From: Collinsella sp. AM17-1 | GTDB lineage: Bacteria > Actinomycetota > Coriobacteriia > Coriobacteriales > Coriobacteriaceae | NCBI RefSeq assembly: GCF_003470665.1 | Contig: NZ_QRJZ01000010.1 | Span: 12,632 to 76,631 of the forward strand | Length of the DNA stretch: 64,000 bases | Direction: 5' to 3' | Shown here: positions 23,912 to 32,925 of the stretch, in pieces | Position numbering within the stretch: the first letter of the stretch is position 1 | Layout of the letters: each line of letters begins with the position of its first letter | The notes under the pieces: generated by a model | The model's database searches: none | What the model saw: only the letters and a program-made list of their open reading frames with translations | Told to the model about the DNA's origin: nothing | Made by a program: the position numbers and the translations under genes

Positions 23912-25365
23912 CGAGCAATCGCCTTCTCAACGCACGCGACGAGCGTCGATGCCGCCGTCTCGATATCGCGGTCGCCCACAAGCGTACGGACGTCAAACAA
24001 AATGCGATCGTGCGAGGCGCGCGTGACGACCGGCGTATCGAAGTCTTGGACGAGCGAGCGCTTGAGCGCGTCGACGGACAGGCGCCCGTCGACCGGGCAG
24101 ACGGCCACGCACATCGTGGGCAGCTCGACGGTAGGCAGCGAGCCGCCACCGGGGGTCGACGATTCCTCGGCAATCTCCACCTGCACGGCGCACGGGCAAC
24201 CCGCCCTATCGAGGCCTGCCGTCATCAGCTCGCGCAGCTTGCGTGCACGACGCTCCAGATGAGCCTGTGGAAGCGTGAGCATGTTGAGCACCGGCACCTC
24301 GCGATGTGCCACATCCGCCCCATCCATGTAAATGCGCAGCGTAGCCTCGAGCGCCGCCAGTGCGAGCTTGCCCGGGCGCAGGGCACGCATAAGCGGATGC
24401 GACCCGCAGGCCTGGACCAGATCGCGACGACCCATGATAATGCCCGCCTGCGCGGCACCCAGCAGCTTATCACCCGAGCACGACACGATATCGAGCCCCG
24501 CCGAAACCGAAGCCGGCGTGGTTTCTTCGCCGCCGCGCACCAAGATGTCGTCGGGCAACAGCGCGCCCGAGCCCTGGTCCTCGTAGAACAGCAGGCCATG
24601 CTTGTGGGCCAGGGCGGCAAGCTCCCGAGAGCCCACCTCCTCGTGAAAACCCTCGATGCGATAGTTGGAAGGATGGACCTTCAGGATCATCGCCGTATCG
24701 GGCGTGATGGCTTGCTCATAATCAGCCAGGTGCGTGCGGTTGGTGGCGCCGACCTCGACGAGTTTGGCGCCCGAAGCCGCCATGACATCGGGGATGCGAA
24801 AGCTGCCGCCGATCTCGACAAGCTCGCCGCGGCTGACGATGACCTCCTTGTCTGCGGCATGGGTCGCCAGCACCAGCAGCACCGCGGCGGCATTGTTGTT
24901 GACCACGAGCGCGTCCTCGGCACCGGTGAGCGAGCGAATCAGCTGCGCGGCGTGCTCCTTGCGCGACCCGCGCGAACAGGTGTCCACACTGTACTCGAGC
25001 GTACTGTACCCGCGCGCAACCTCGGCCACGGCCTTTGCCGCCGACTCCGCGAGCGGGGCTCGACCCAGGTTGGTATGGATGACCACACCCGTGGCGTTGA
25101 CGGCGGGGCGCAGGCTCGGCAGCGCAGAACGATGCGCGCGAAATTCAATGGCCGATGCCAGTTCGCGCTTAGAGCGTGGGGCAGCACCGGCGCGAATGGC
25201 GGCGCGCTCCTCGTCGAGCTCGGCCGTCACGGCAGCATGGACCACCGCGTCGCAGGTCTCCCCCACCGCCTTCACCACCGGCCACTCGGCGAGCAGCTCG
25301 TTGACGGAAGGAATGGCGCGCAGGCGGGCGCGTACCTCATCGGACATGTTCTGGCTATCGCTCAT
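23908..25365 (-). CDS. selA: L-seryl-tRNA(Sec) selenium transferase
   Basis: PLP enzyme that converts Ser-tRNA-Sec to Sec-tRNA-Sec with selenophosphate. The PLP lysine is in SCSGDKLLGAAQAG; NNNAAAVLLVLATHA and YSTLEYSVDTCSRGSR are characteristic SelA segments. It has the full length (485 residues) including the N-terminal domain. AAAGG precedes the ATG. First gene of selA-selB-selC. Confidence 0.96.
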   Translation of the reverse strand: MSDSQNMSDEVRARLRAIPSVNELLAEWPVVKAVGETCDAVVHAAVTAELDEERAAIRAGAAPRSKRELASAIEFRAHRSALPSLRPAVNATGVVIHTNLGRAPLAESAAKAVAEVARGYSTLEYSVDTCSRGSRKEHAAQLIRSLTGAEDALVVNNNAAAVLLVLATHAADKEVIVSRGELVEIGGSFRIPDVMAASGAKLVEVGATNRTHLADYEQAITPDTAMILKVHPSNYRIEGFHEEVGSRELAALAHKHGLLFYEDQGSGALLPDDILVRGGEETTPASVSAGLDIVSCSGDKLLGAAQAGIIMGRRDLVQACGSHPLMRALRPGKLALAALEATLRIYMDGADVAHREVPVLNMLTLPQAHLERRARKLRELMTAGLDRAGCPCAVQVEIAEESSTPGGGSLPTVELPTMCVAVCPVDGRLSVDALKRSLVQDFDTPVVTRASHDRILFDVRTLVGDRDIETAASTLVACVEKAIAR

Positions 25366-25411
25366 GTGCGGCCTTTCAAAACCAAAGGTGAATCAATCGT
25401 TCGAACGTCAA

Positions 25412-25441
25412 ACTATCAGCCAATTCGATCGGCTGAGTCAA
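25412..25441 (-). promoter_or_regulatory. Possible selA promoter with inverted repeat in the spacer
   Basis: TTGACT (25436-25441) and GATAGT (25412-25417) are 18 bp apart on the minus strand. TCAGCC and GGCTGA form an inverted repeat in the spacer, a likely place for an operator. The promoter lies about 50 bp before the selA start. Confidence 0.45.
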
Positions 25442-27559
25442 TCATCCGCTATTATCCTCGCGCGCCGCGATCTTTTCCACGCGAACGGCGTTTTCCTGGG
25501 TGAGCGCGGCGCCCGTCAACGGGTCCCAACGTAACGGCGTATGGTCGAGCGGGCCAACGCCGAGCGCTTGGGCGCCATCCGCGCCGGTGCCAAACGAACG
25601 CCCACCGGGAGCAGCCGACGTAAAGATGCACGCCGGATGCAGATAGGGCGTCGTCTCCACGCGCACGCGGTCGCGGCCCATATCGCTCACAAGCTCGACG
25701 ACCTCGCCGTCGGCGATGCCCATGTGCGCAGCAGCATCGGCATTCATCTGCACGGCATCCAGGTCCGACCCAGCCTCGGCGGCACCTTGGGCTGCAAGCC
25801 TTCGCGAGGTGTGCGACTCAAAGGGACGGTTGCCGCTAATGAGGCGAAACATCCCCGGGCCAGGCTCCACCATGGGCGCGATCCAGTTGGGCACGCGACC
25901 CAGACCGGCGCGCTCCCATACGTCGCTTGCCAGCGCGATCCTGCCGCCGTTCAAGGGGATCACCGGCTCGCCCGTACGCGACGGCAGCGCAACACCCGTG
26001 TCGGCCCAGCCGCGCTCCTTGAGCGCAGCGAGGTCAATTCCAAACGGCGCCACCTGGGCAGCCGCCAGGTCGTCGGACGTAAACCGAAAGTACTCGCCCG
26101 CGCCACACGCCTGCGCCAACCCGGCAAAAATCTCCCGACCGGGACGCGTGTCGTCATGCAGCACGGGCAGCACGGCATTGCGGTAGAACAGGCGCGCGTC
26201 ATTAACGCCCGTCACCGTTCCCACGCCGCGGTCGGTCTCCAGATATGTAACATCGGGCAGTACGAAGTCGGAAGCACGCGCCGTCTCGGACCAGCGAATA
26301 TCAATCGTCACGAGCAAGTCGAGCTGCTGCAAAATACTCAACCAAGCCTGCGCATTGCCATAGCCCGCACCGGGGTTACTGGCATAGACGATGAGCCCGC
26401 GCAAATCGCCGGCAAGAATCGACTGACCGATGGTCGTGCACAGGCCGCGCACCGGATCGACCAGTGGATAGCGCTCGGACCCCAACTTGGGCTCACGTGG
26501 CATCGACGGCGTCGCGAAACGCGTAGGGTCCAAATCGCCCAAGGCAAGCGGCGTCGGCGGGTTGAGCGCACCGCCCGCATGTCCAATACAGTCCAGCAGC
26601 ACATCGACCATACAGATAGCTCGCGCCGTCTGGGTACTGTTGGCATACGCGATGCCGATGCCGCCATGAAAGCCGGCATCCACCACGGCGGCGGGCGCGG
26701 CGGCAGCCATATCGCGCGCCGTAGCGACAATCTCTGCGGCCGGCACGTCGCACATCGACTCGGCCCACTCAGGCGTCCAAGCACGGGCCGCCTGCGCCAG
26801 CTCGTCAAAGCCCGTGGTATAGCGGGCAACAAACTCGTGGTCGTACAAGTCCTCGGCAATGAGCACATGCGCAATGCCCAGCAGCAAGGCCAGATCACAG
26901 CCCGGGCGTACGCGCAGCCAGCGGTCGGCAAGCGCAGCCGAGCCGCTGCGCCGGGGGTCGACCACGATAATTCTCGCCCCACGGCGACGGGCATCGTTGA
27001 GTGCATCAACGGCCCCCATCGTCGACGAATCGACGATGGAACGCCCCAGGTACATGATGCAATCGGTATGTGCCAGGTCGGAGGCGGGACTATAGCCCAG
27101 GCTGTGCTCCCAACCGGTAAGTCGGCTTACCTCGCAGGCACCGTCGGCACCGTATACGTTGGGTGAGCCCAGCGCATGCATAAAGCGATAGGCCCAGTAG
27201 CGGTCGAATGAGGGCACGCCGAGCGTCATGCCCAGCGCGCGCGAACCGTGCCCGTCAACAATTCCCCCAAGGCGCGCAGCAATCTGGGCAAACGCCTCGT
27301 CCCACGAAATCGCATCAAACCCCGAGCCATCCCGGCGGCGGCGCATGGGGTGCAAAATCCTGTCACGCTCGTCAAACGGCATAGACAGGCGATGCCGCCC
27401 GCGGGCGCACAGGGCACGCGTCGCGCACGGATGCCCCGGCACCGGCAGCTCGGCCACCACGCGACCGTCCTCAACGCGCGCCGCAAAGGCGCAATCGGCA
27501 TAGCATCCCCCGCATGTGGTCACCACGGCGCGACCGTCACGTTTCACAGCAGATGTCAT
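25442..27559 (-). CDS. Orphan molybdopterin oxidoreductase (DMSO reductase family)
   Basis: 705-residue bis-MGD enzyme. N-terminal CGGCYADC plus a later Cys form a [4Fe-4S] site. The Mo ligand is expected in YGADGACEVSRLTG, probably the Cys. DYICMYLGRS-type and VDPRRSGSAALADRW segments are typical of the thiosulfate/polysulfide reductase branch. There is no twin-arginine signal, so it should be cytoplasmic, and no iron-sulfur or membrane subunit gene is adjacent. The ATG at 27559 was chosen for the AAAGGGG site. It is separated from focA by tandem terminators and from selA by its own gap. Substrate unknown. Confidence 0.82.
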   Translation of the reverse strand: MTSAVKRDGRAVVTTCGGCYADCAFAARVEDGRVVAELPVPGHPCATRALCARGRHRLSMPFDERDRILHPMRRRRDGSGFDAISWDEAFAQIAARLGGIVDGHGSRALGMTLGVPSFDRYWAYRFMHALGSPNVYGADGACEVSRLTGWEHSLGYSPASDLAHTDCIMYLGRSIVDSSTMGAVDALNDARRRGARIIVVDPRRSGSAALADRWLRVRPGCDLALLLGIAHVLIAEDLYDHEFVARYTTGFDELAQAARAWTPEWAESMCDVPAAEIVATARDMAAAAPAAVVDAGFHGGIGIAYANSTQTARAICMVDVLLDCIGHAGGALNPPTPLALGDLDPTRFATPSMPREPKLGSERYPLVDPVRGLCTTIGQSILAGDLRGLIVYASNPGAGYGNAQAWLSILQQLDLLVTIDIRWSETARASDFVLPDVTYLETDRGVGTVTGVNDARLFYRNAVLPVLHDDTRPGREIFAGLAQACGAGEYFRFTSDDLAAAQVAPFGIDLAALKERGWADTGVALPSRTGEPVIPLNGGRIALASDVWERAGLGRVPNWIAPMVEPGPGMFRLISGNRPFESHTSRRLAAQGAAEAGSDLDAVQMNADAAAHMGIADGEVVELVSDMGRDRVRVETTPYLHPACIFTSAAPGGRSFGTGADGAQALGVGPLDHTPLRWDPLTGAALTQENAVRVEKIAAREDNSG

Positions 27560-27596
27560 CTCGATTACCCCTTTCATCAGCTAAACACAACAGGCC

Positions 27597-27613
27597 AAAA
27601 GCCCGGCAACGGG
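27597..27613 (-). terminator. Second terminator hairpin after focA
   Basis: Minus strand GCCCG-TTGC-CGGGC followed by TTTTGG, just beyond the first focA terminator. Confidence 0.65.
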
Positions 27614-27623
27614 CCCCAGACCC

Positions 27624-27659
27624 AAAAAGCCTCCCGCACGGCAACGCCCCGCGGGAGGC
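27624..27659 (-). terminator. Terminator of the hyf-focA operon
   Basis: Minus strand GCCTCCCGC and GCGGGAGGC pair around a 13-base loop and are followed by TTTTTGG, 22 bp after the focA stop. Confidence 0.85.
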
Positions 27660-27681
27660 CCAACGTCAAACAGACGGTACC

Positions 27682-28521
27682 TTACGCCTCGGACTTCTTG
27701 GCGTAGATAAACCAGTAGCCGAGCGCGACCAGAACCGCGCCGCCCACGATGTTGCCCAGCGTGGCGGCGGACAGGTTAAACGCAATGCCCGCGACGTTGA
27801 GCGCATCGGCGCCGGCGATGTCGGCGCCATAGCCGCACGCGTGCATCACGGCACCCATGGGCAAAAAGTACATGTTAGCAACGCAGTGCTCAAAACCGCA
27901 GGCCACAAAGGCGGCGATGGGCAGCAGAATGCCCACGACCTTATCGACCACGGTCTTGCCGGCGGTACCGATCCACACGGCCAAACACACAAAGATGTTG
28001 CACAGGATGCCGCGGAAGAAGATCGTCACCCAGTCGATCGTCACCTTGCCGGCGGCGACACTCACCATGGAATTGGCGACCGCCTCGCCGTTGAGCTTAT
28101 AGATGCCGGCCATGTACACCAAAAAGACGATGAACAGGGCACCGACAAAGTTACCAAGCCACACGACGATCCATGCCTTGAGCATCTGAGCCAGGGTGAT
28201 CTTTTTGCTCTTGAGCGCGCAAACCATAAGCGAATTACCGGTGAACAGCTCGGCGCCACACACCAGCACCAGCACCAGGCCCAGGCAAAAGCACAGGCCG
28301 CCCACGACGCGCTGGGCGCCCCAGCCCAACGTGCTATCGCTCAAGAACACGGTAAAGAACAGGCCGCCGAAGGCAATAAACGCACCGGCGAACATTGCCA
28401 ACAGAAAGGCCTTTGCGACCGGCAGGTTGGCCTTGGTCACGCCGGCGGCCTCGGTCTTGGCCTCGATCGCAGCGGGCGCCAGGCAATCGGGAGCAGGGTA
28501 CTCCACCTTGGAATCTGCCAT
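27682..28521 (-). CDS. focA: Formate/nitrite transporter family channel
   Basis: Pentameric membrane channel for formate. The 279-residue protein has six membrane segments and the FNT motifs AFLLAMFAGAFIAFG, AELFTGNSLM and WLGNFVGAL. The conserved central His pore region appears as ACGFEHCVANMYF. The ATG at 28521 follows AGGAAAG. As last gene of the formate hydrogenlyase operon it most likely moves formate to FdhF. Nitrite transport is less likely in this context. Confidence 0.92.
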   Translation of the reverse strand: MADSKVEYPAPDCLAPAAIEAKTEAAGVTKANLPVAKAFLLAMFAGAFIAFGGLFFTVFLSDSTLGWGAQRVVGGLCFCLGLVLVLVCGAELFTGNSLMVCALKSKKITLAQMLKAWIVVWLGNFVGALFIVFLVYMAGIYKLNGEAVANSMVSVAAGKVTIDWVTIFFRGILCNIFVCLAVWIGTAGKTVVDKVVGILLPIAAFVACGFEHCVANMYFLPMGAVMHACGYGADIAGADALNVAGIAFNLSAATLGNIVGGAVLVALGYWFIYAKKSEA

Positions 28522-28560
28522 GTCAATCACTTCTTTCCTAATCAGCAGGGACAAGCGCTC

Positions 28561-29064
28561 CTATTGCTCTTGCCCCAAGCGGACAAAGTGGGAAAAGTCG
28601 TTGGCGGCCACGGCGTCGTACACGGCGTCGACGGCGTCAAAGACTTCCGGGGACATGGGGTTGTAGAACTCCGTGTCGCCCGGCTGAATCCCAACGAAGA
28701 CGATATCATCACACGATTGCTCGATTTCCTCGATCAGAATCGACAAAGGAAGCGAATGCGTGGTGAACATCGACTTGCGGGCCACATCGCGCTTGTCGAG
28801 CAAACGGATGGACCCGACGGGCAGCGCCATGTCGGCGGCATCGACCAAGACCAGGCGAGGCGGACGCTCGCGCTTGACCTCGATGATGTCGTCCTCGGGC
28901 GTTTGACCTCCGTCGATGGTGTACCAACCGGCAATGGGTGCGTCTTCCATCTTTTTGGAGAGCACAGGGCCGGCGGCATCGTCGGCGCGCAGTACGCTTC
29001 CCGCCGTGAGCACAATGCCCGCAAACGGGGCACCGTTCACACGTCCATCCACAACGCGACCCAT
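28561..29064 (-). CDS. hycI: Hydrogenase maturation protease HycI
   Basis: Endopeptidase that trims the C-terminus of the large hydrogenase subunit after nickel insertion. GIVLTAGSVLRADDAAGP carries the conserved nickel-sensing Asp, and LVLVDAADMALPVGSIR matches the second motif of the HycI/HypD-protease fold. The N-terminal ATG overlaps the hycH stop by one base. Its substrate would be HyfG (cleavage after the DPCxxCTDR motif). Confidence 0.88.
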   Translation of the reverse strand: MGRVVDGRVNGAPFAGIVLTAGSVLRADDAAGPVLSKKMEDAPIAGWYTIDGGQTPEDDIIEVKRERPPRLVLVDAADMALPVGSIRLLDKRDVARKSMFTTHSLPLSILIEEIEQSCDDIVFVGIQPGDTEFYNPMSPEVFDAVDAVYDAVAANDFSHFVRLGQEQ

Positions 29065-29645
29065 TACTGCAACCTTCCCGTCAGATACACGCCCGATACA
29101 TCGCGCACGCGCTCAACCAGATCGCGGAACTTCATTAAGAACGCGACCTGCTGGGCATGAATGCCAAAGTCGTCATCGAACACCGAGATGCCGGCCTTGG
29201 CCGACCCGCGAAAACCGCGCTCGTCGAGCAGCGCATCGCAGGCCTCGAGCAGCGACGGCACCGACGCCTTGTCGAGCTGGCACTCGCCAAAGGAGCGGAT
29301 GGCCTCGAACTTTATTTTGGCCTCCCCCTCCGGCAACGCGTCGACGAGCGAATAGAACACATCCACCGGCACCGACAGGCGCGGCTCAAAGCAGTCGAGC
29401 ACGCCGGTGTGGTGGCCCACGGCGAGCGTGTAGTACAGCACGTCGCAGGCCTCCTGGGGAACGTCTTCCTCGGTCTCCACAAACTTACGCGTGAGCTCGT
29501 AAAAGACCACCTGATCGGGCGCATGGCCCAGGCAGGGGTCGGCGACGCCCTCGGCGGCCTCGTCGCTTGCGCGCGAGGCATCGCCAAAGGAGCCGCCGAG
29601 CATGCCGGGGCCCGCAAAGTAACCAGAGCGGTCCGTGAGTTCCAT
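29064..29645 (-). CDS. hycH: Formate hydrogenlyase maturation protein HycH
   Basis: A 193-residue cytoplasmic protein of the HycH family, needed for hydrogenase-3/4 assembly in E. coli. ELTRKFVETEEDVPQEACDVLYYTLAVGHHTGVLDCF is the family region (residues 50-86). It has no metal motif. Start abuts hyfI; stop overlaps hycI. Confidence 0.85.
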   Translation of the reverse strand: MELTDRSGYFAGPGMLGGSFGDASRASDEAAEGVADPCLGHAPDQVVFYELTRKFVETEEDVPQEACDVLYYTLAVGHHTGVLDCFEPRLSVPVDVFYSLVDALPEGEAKIKFEAIRSFGECQLDKASVPSLLEACDALLDERGFRGSAKAGISVFDDDFGIHAQQVAFLMKFRDLVERVRDVSGVYLTGRLQ

Positions 29646-30428
29646 CTAGCGACCTCCGGCCAGCACCAGATCCTGCAGCGCCGAGTACACCTCGACGCGG
29701 CGAGGATCGTCCTGCTTGTCGATAAGCAGCGCCATGGCACCGCGGATATCGCCCTTGGGTGCGCCCTCGAGCGTGTCCATAAACTCGTTGGCCAGGTCGC
29801 GGCCGTAACGGTAGCCGCTCATGGCGCGAGCCTCGCGCTCAATGGCAACACGCAGCTTGTACGGCACGCCGGGGTGCAGGATATCGGCCTGCTCGCCGGC
29901 GGCCTCCACCGTGGTTTCGGCATGGAGCTTTTGGTCCAGCAGACCGAGCGCCATGGCAAAGCCGTAGATGGTCTGCGCGGGGCTGGGCGGGCAGCCGGGG
30001 ATGTAGACATCGACCGGCAGAATCTTGTCCGTGCCGCCCCAGACGCAGTAGTTGTCGTAGAAGATGCCGCCGGTGCAGCCGCACGCGCCATAGGACACCA
30101 CGATCTTGGGATCGGGTGCGGCCTCAAAGGCGCGCAGCGCCGGCATGCGCATGGCACGCGTCACGGCGCCGGTGTACAGCAGCACATCGGCGTGACGGGG
30201 CGAGGGCACGACCTTGATGCCAAAGCGCTCAACGTCGAAGACGGGCGTGATGGAACCGAAGATCTCGATCTCGCAGCCGTTGCAGCCGCCGCAGTCAACA
30301 CGGTAGACGTACACCGAGCGCTTGATCTTCTTAAGAAGGGTCGCCTTGGCCTTCTCGATGCTCTCATCGAGCTCGATCTTGGTCGGGCGGTACTGAAGCC
30401 GCTCGGGCAAAAGCGTGGGTTCGGCCAT
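29646..30428 (-). CDS. hyfI: Formate hydrogenlyase small subunit HyfI (NuoB-like)
   Basis: [4Fe-4S]-binding small subunit that takes electrons to the NiFe site. CGGCNGCEIEIFGS, GACGCTGGI and GCPPSPAQ provide the four NuoB-type cysteines. The first half of the protein has an extra basic N-terminal stretch. It lies between hyfH and hycH, as in E. coli hyf. Length 260 is close to E. coli HyfI. Confidence 0.93.
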   Translation of the reverse strand: MAEPTLLPERLQYRPTKIELDESIEKAKATLLKKIKRSVYVYRVDCGGCNGCEIEIFGSITPVFDVERFGIKVVPSPRHADVLLYTGAVTRAMRMPALRAFEAAPDPKIVVSYGACGCTGGIFYDNYCVWGGTDKILPVDVYIPGCPPSPAQTIYGFAMALGLLDQKLHAETTVEAAGEQADILHPGVPYKLRVAIEREARAMSGYRYGRDLANEFMDTLEGAPKGDIRGAMALLIDKQDDPRRVEVYSALQDLVLAGGR

Positions 30429-30430
30429 GG

Positions 30431-31147
30431 TTACTCCTCCTTCGTATCAAAATCCATGATGATGCCCTCGACCGGCGCAGGACCGGCGGGAATCTCGGGC
30501 GCATCGGGGTTGAGCTCGCGGTCGATATACTCCGGGTTCACGCCGTGGCCGCCCAGATACTCCATGCCGGGGCCCTGGGGCTCACCGGACGCAAGCGTCT
30601 CGTTGGCAGCCATGCCGTGCGCGTTGCCGGTCTTTACGGCCGAAGCGGCGCGCAGGGCGTCGAGCTCACGCTTGCACTCCTGGCACATACCGACGGTACG
30701 GGCGGCCTGGATGGCCTCCATGCCGCCGGCCTTTTGCAGCAGGCGCTTGGCGTAGTCGATCTCCTTGTGCGGGGCGAACGGCTTGCCGCAACGCGAGCAG
30801 TGCTCGAGCGTATAGACGCTCTTGCTGGTGAGGTCGTCCTTGCTCATAACGGCCAGCTCAAACTCTTCGGTGAGCTTGATGGCCTCCATGGGACAGGCTT
30901 CCTCACAACGGCCGCAGAAGATGCAGCGACCGTAGTCGATCGACCAGGTGATGGTATCGGAGGCAAGGTCGGTGTCCATGCGAATGGCATCGGCCGGGCA
31001 CGCCACGCCGCAGGCACCGCAGGCGATGCAGAGCTCGGCGTTGTGCTCGGGCTTGCCGCGCATGTCCTTGTTGGTGGGAAACGGCGCAAACGGGTACTTG
31101 ACCGTCGCGTCGCCGGCCTTGGCGTTAACCTTCCAAAGCTTCAGCAT
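30431..31147 (-). CDS. hyfH: Formate hydrogenlyase ferredoxin-like subunit HyfH/HycF
   Basis: 8Fe polyferredoxin linking small subunit and the other electron carriers. Two clusters: CIACGACGVACP and CIFCGRCEEACP. A further pair, CSRCGKPF and CQECKREL, suggests a zinc or rubredoxin-like knuckle in the C-terminal part, as in HycF. The ATG at 31147 is at the gene junction (one base after hyfG stop); longer in-frame starts would lie inside hyfG. Confidence 0.92.
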   Translation of the reverse strand: MLKLWKVNAKAGDATVKYPFAPFPTNKDMRGKPEHNAELCIACGACGVACPADAIRMDTDLASDTITWSIDYGRCIFCGRCEEACPMEAIKLTEEFELAVMSKDDLTSKSVYTLEHCSRCGKPFAPHKEIDYAKRLLQKAGGMEAIQAARTVGMCQECKRELDALRAASAVKTGNAHGMAANETLASGEPQGPGMEYLGGHGVNPEYIDRELNPDAPEIPAGPAPVEGIIMDFDTKEE

Positions 31148-31148
31148 A

Positions 31149-32921
31149 TTAGAGCGCCTCCTCATCGAGCGGAGCGGCCATGGTGCCCTCGCCCGCAAGC
31201 GGCGACTTGTCGCGCCAGACGTTCTCGAACTGTTCCTTGTCGAGCACGTGGTCGCGCTTGGCGGCGACATCAGTCACCGTCACGCGGTCGGTGCAGGAGT
31301 AGCACGGGTCGAGCGAGCCGACGATCAGCGCCGCATCGCCCACGGTGTTGCCGCGGAACATGTAGCGCAGGACCGGCCAGTTGCTGTACGTGGCGGCCTT
31401 GGCGCGCCAGCGATAGCACTTCTGGTTATTGCCGAGCATAGCCCAGTGCACGTCCTCGCCGCGCGGCGCCTCGGTGGCGCCGATGGCGTACTTGTGCGGG
31501 GTGTACTCCCAATCCGTGGTGAGGATGGGTCCCGACGGGCAGTTCTCGAGCATGGTCTCGATCATGTCGATCGAATCGTAGACCTCCTGGATGCGAACGG
31601 CGGTACGGCCGAAGGCATCGCAGGTGTCGGCCGTGGCGGCGTGCATCTTTTGGACGTCCGGATCGGCGTAGCCGTCGAAGGGATGGTCAAAGCGCACGTC
31701 GCGGGCATAGCCCGAGCCACGCATGAGCGGGCCGACCGGCGAGAAGTCGCGTGCGATCTTGCGGTCCAAGATGCCGATGCCGCTCGTGCGCTCAATAAAG
31801 TTGGGCGTGGAGAGCAAAACGTCGACGAGCTCCTGGACCTCGGAGCGCAGCTGGTGGATGGTCGTGAGCGTGGAGAGTTTCTGCTCGGCCAAAATGTCGC
31901 GACGCACGCCACCGATCACATTGAGGCCGTAGGTCTTGCGGTGGCCGGAGAGTTTCTCGGCCAGGTCCATGGACTTCTCGCGAACGCGGAAGAACTGCTG
32001 GAAGCCGGAATCGAAGCCGGTGTAGTGCGATGCGAGGCCAATGTTGAGCAGGTGCGAGTGCAGGCGCTCGACCTCGAGCATGATGGCGCGGATGTACTGC
32101 GCGCGCGGCGGGACGTGAATGCCCTGGGCGCGCTCGACAGCCTCGGCGTAGGCCACCGAGTGGGCGCAGCCGCAGATACCGCAGATACGGTCGGCAAGGA
32201 ACGTCACGGCATCATAGTTCAGGCGCGTCTCGGCGACCTTCTCCATACCGCGATGCACGTAGAACAGGCGGTAGTCGGCATCGACGATCGTCTCGCCCTC
32301 CACGAACAGGCGGAAGTGGCCGGGCTCGTCGGAGGTGATGTGCAGCGGTCCCATGGGGACGAGTGTGGTCTCCTTGCCCTTGGTGTCGGCCAGGAATTCG
32401 TAGTTTTCCATGTCGCTCGCGGGGGCGGGGCGGAAACGGTAATCCATCGAATCCTTGCGCAACGGGTACAGCCCGCTGGGCCAATCGTCGGGAAGCACCA
32501 GGCGACGGCGGTCGGGCAGACCCTCGGGAATCAGGCCAAACATATCGCGCAGCTCGCGCTCGCCCCACACGCAGGCGGGGACGAACGGCGTCACGGACGG
32601 GAACGTCATCTTGGCGGGGTCGACCTCGGCACGCACGGTAACCCAGCCGGGGTCCTCCCCCTCCATGGAGATGACGTAGTACACGGCGTAACGGCCGCAC
32701 AGGCTGCGCTCGTCGTTGCCGACAATCACAGGAATCCAGCCGTAGCGCTCGTAATACAGGTAGTGGACGGCCTCGGGCAGACGGTCCAGCTTGACGGTGA
32801 TCGTCAGCTGGTCCTCGCACTGCCATTCGACCTTCTCGATAGCGCCCGGCACTGCAGCACGCAGGGCCTCGACGTGGCTTTCGCAGCGACGAGCGTAGTC
32901 CTTCTTTTCAGGTTCTGCCAT
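31149..32921 (-). CDS. hyfG: Formate hydrogenlyase large (NiFe) subunit HyfG, NuoCD-like
   Basis: Group 4a [NiFe]-hydrogenase catalytic subunit. Residues 1 to about 150 are NuoC-like; the rest is NuoD-like. Nickel ligands are in RICGICGCAHS (about residue 244) and LDPCYSCTDR (about residue 540). The C-terminus extends past the second motif and is expected to be removed by HycI after the Arg. The gene starts 4 bp after hyfF. Confidence 0.96.
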   Translation of the reverse strand: MAEPEKKDYARRCESHVEALRAAVPGAIEKVEWQCEDQLTITVKLDRLPEAVHYLYYERYGWIPVIVGNDERSLCGRYAVYYVISMEGEDPGWVTVRAEVDPAKMTFPSVTPFVPACVWGERELRDMFGLIPEGLPDRRRLVLPDDWPSGLYPLRKDSMDYRFRPAPASDMENYEFLADTKGKETTLVPMGPLHITSDEPGHFRLFVEGETIVDADYRLFYVHRGMEKVAETRLNYDAVTFLADRICGICGCAHSVAYAEAVERAQGIHVPPRAQYIRAIMLEVERLHSHLLNIGLASHYTGFDSGFQQFFRVREKSMDLAEKLSGHRKTYGLNVIGGVRRDILAEQKLSTLTTIHQLRSEVQELVDVLLSTPNFIERTSGIGILDRKIARDFSPVGPLMRGSGYARDVRFDHPFDGYADPDVQKMHAATADTCDAFGRTAVRIQEVYDSIDMIETMLENCPSGPILTTDWEYTPHKYAIGATEAPRGEDVHWAMLGNNQKCYRWRAKAATYSNWPVLRYMFRGNTVGDAALIVGSLDPCYSCTDRVTVTDVAAKRDHVLDKEQFENVWRDKSPLAGEGTMAAPLDEEAL

Positions 32922-32925
32922 GGTG

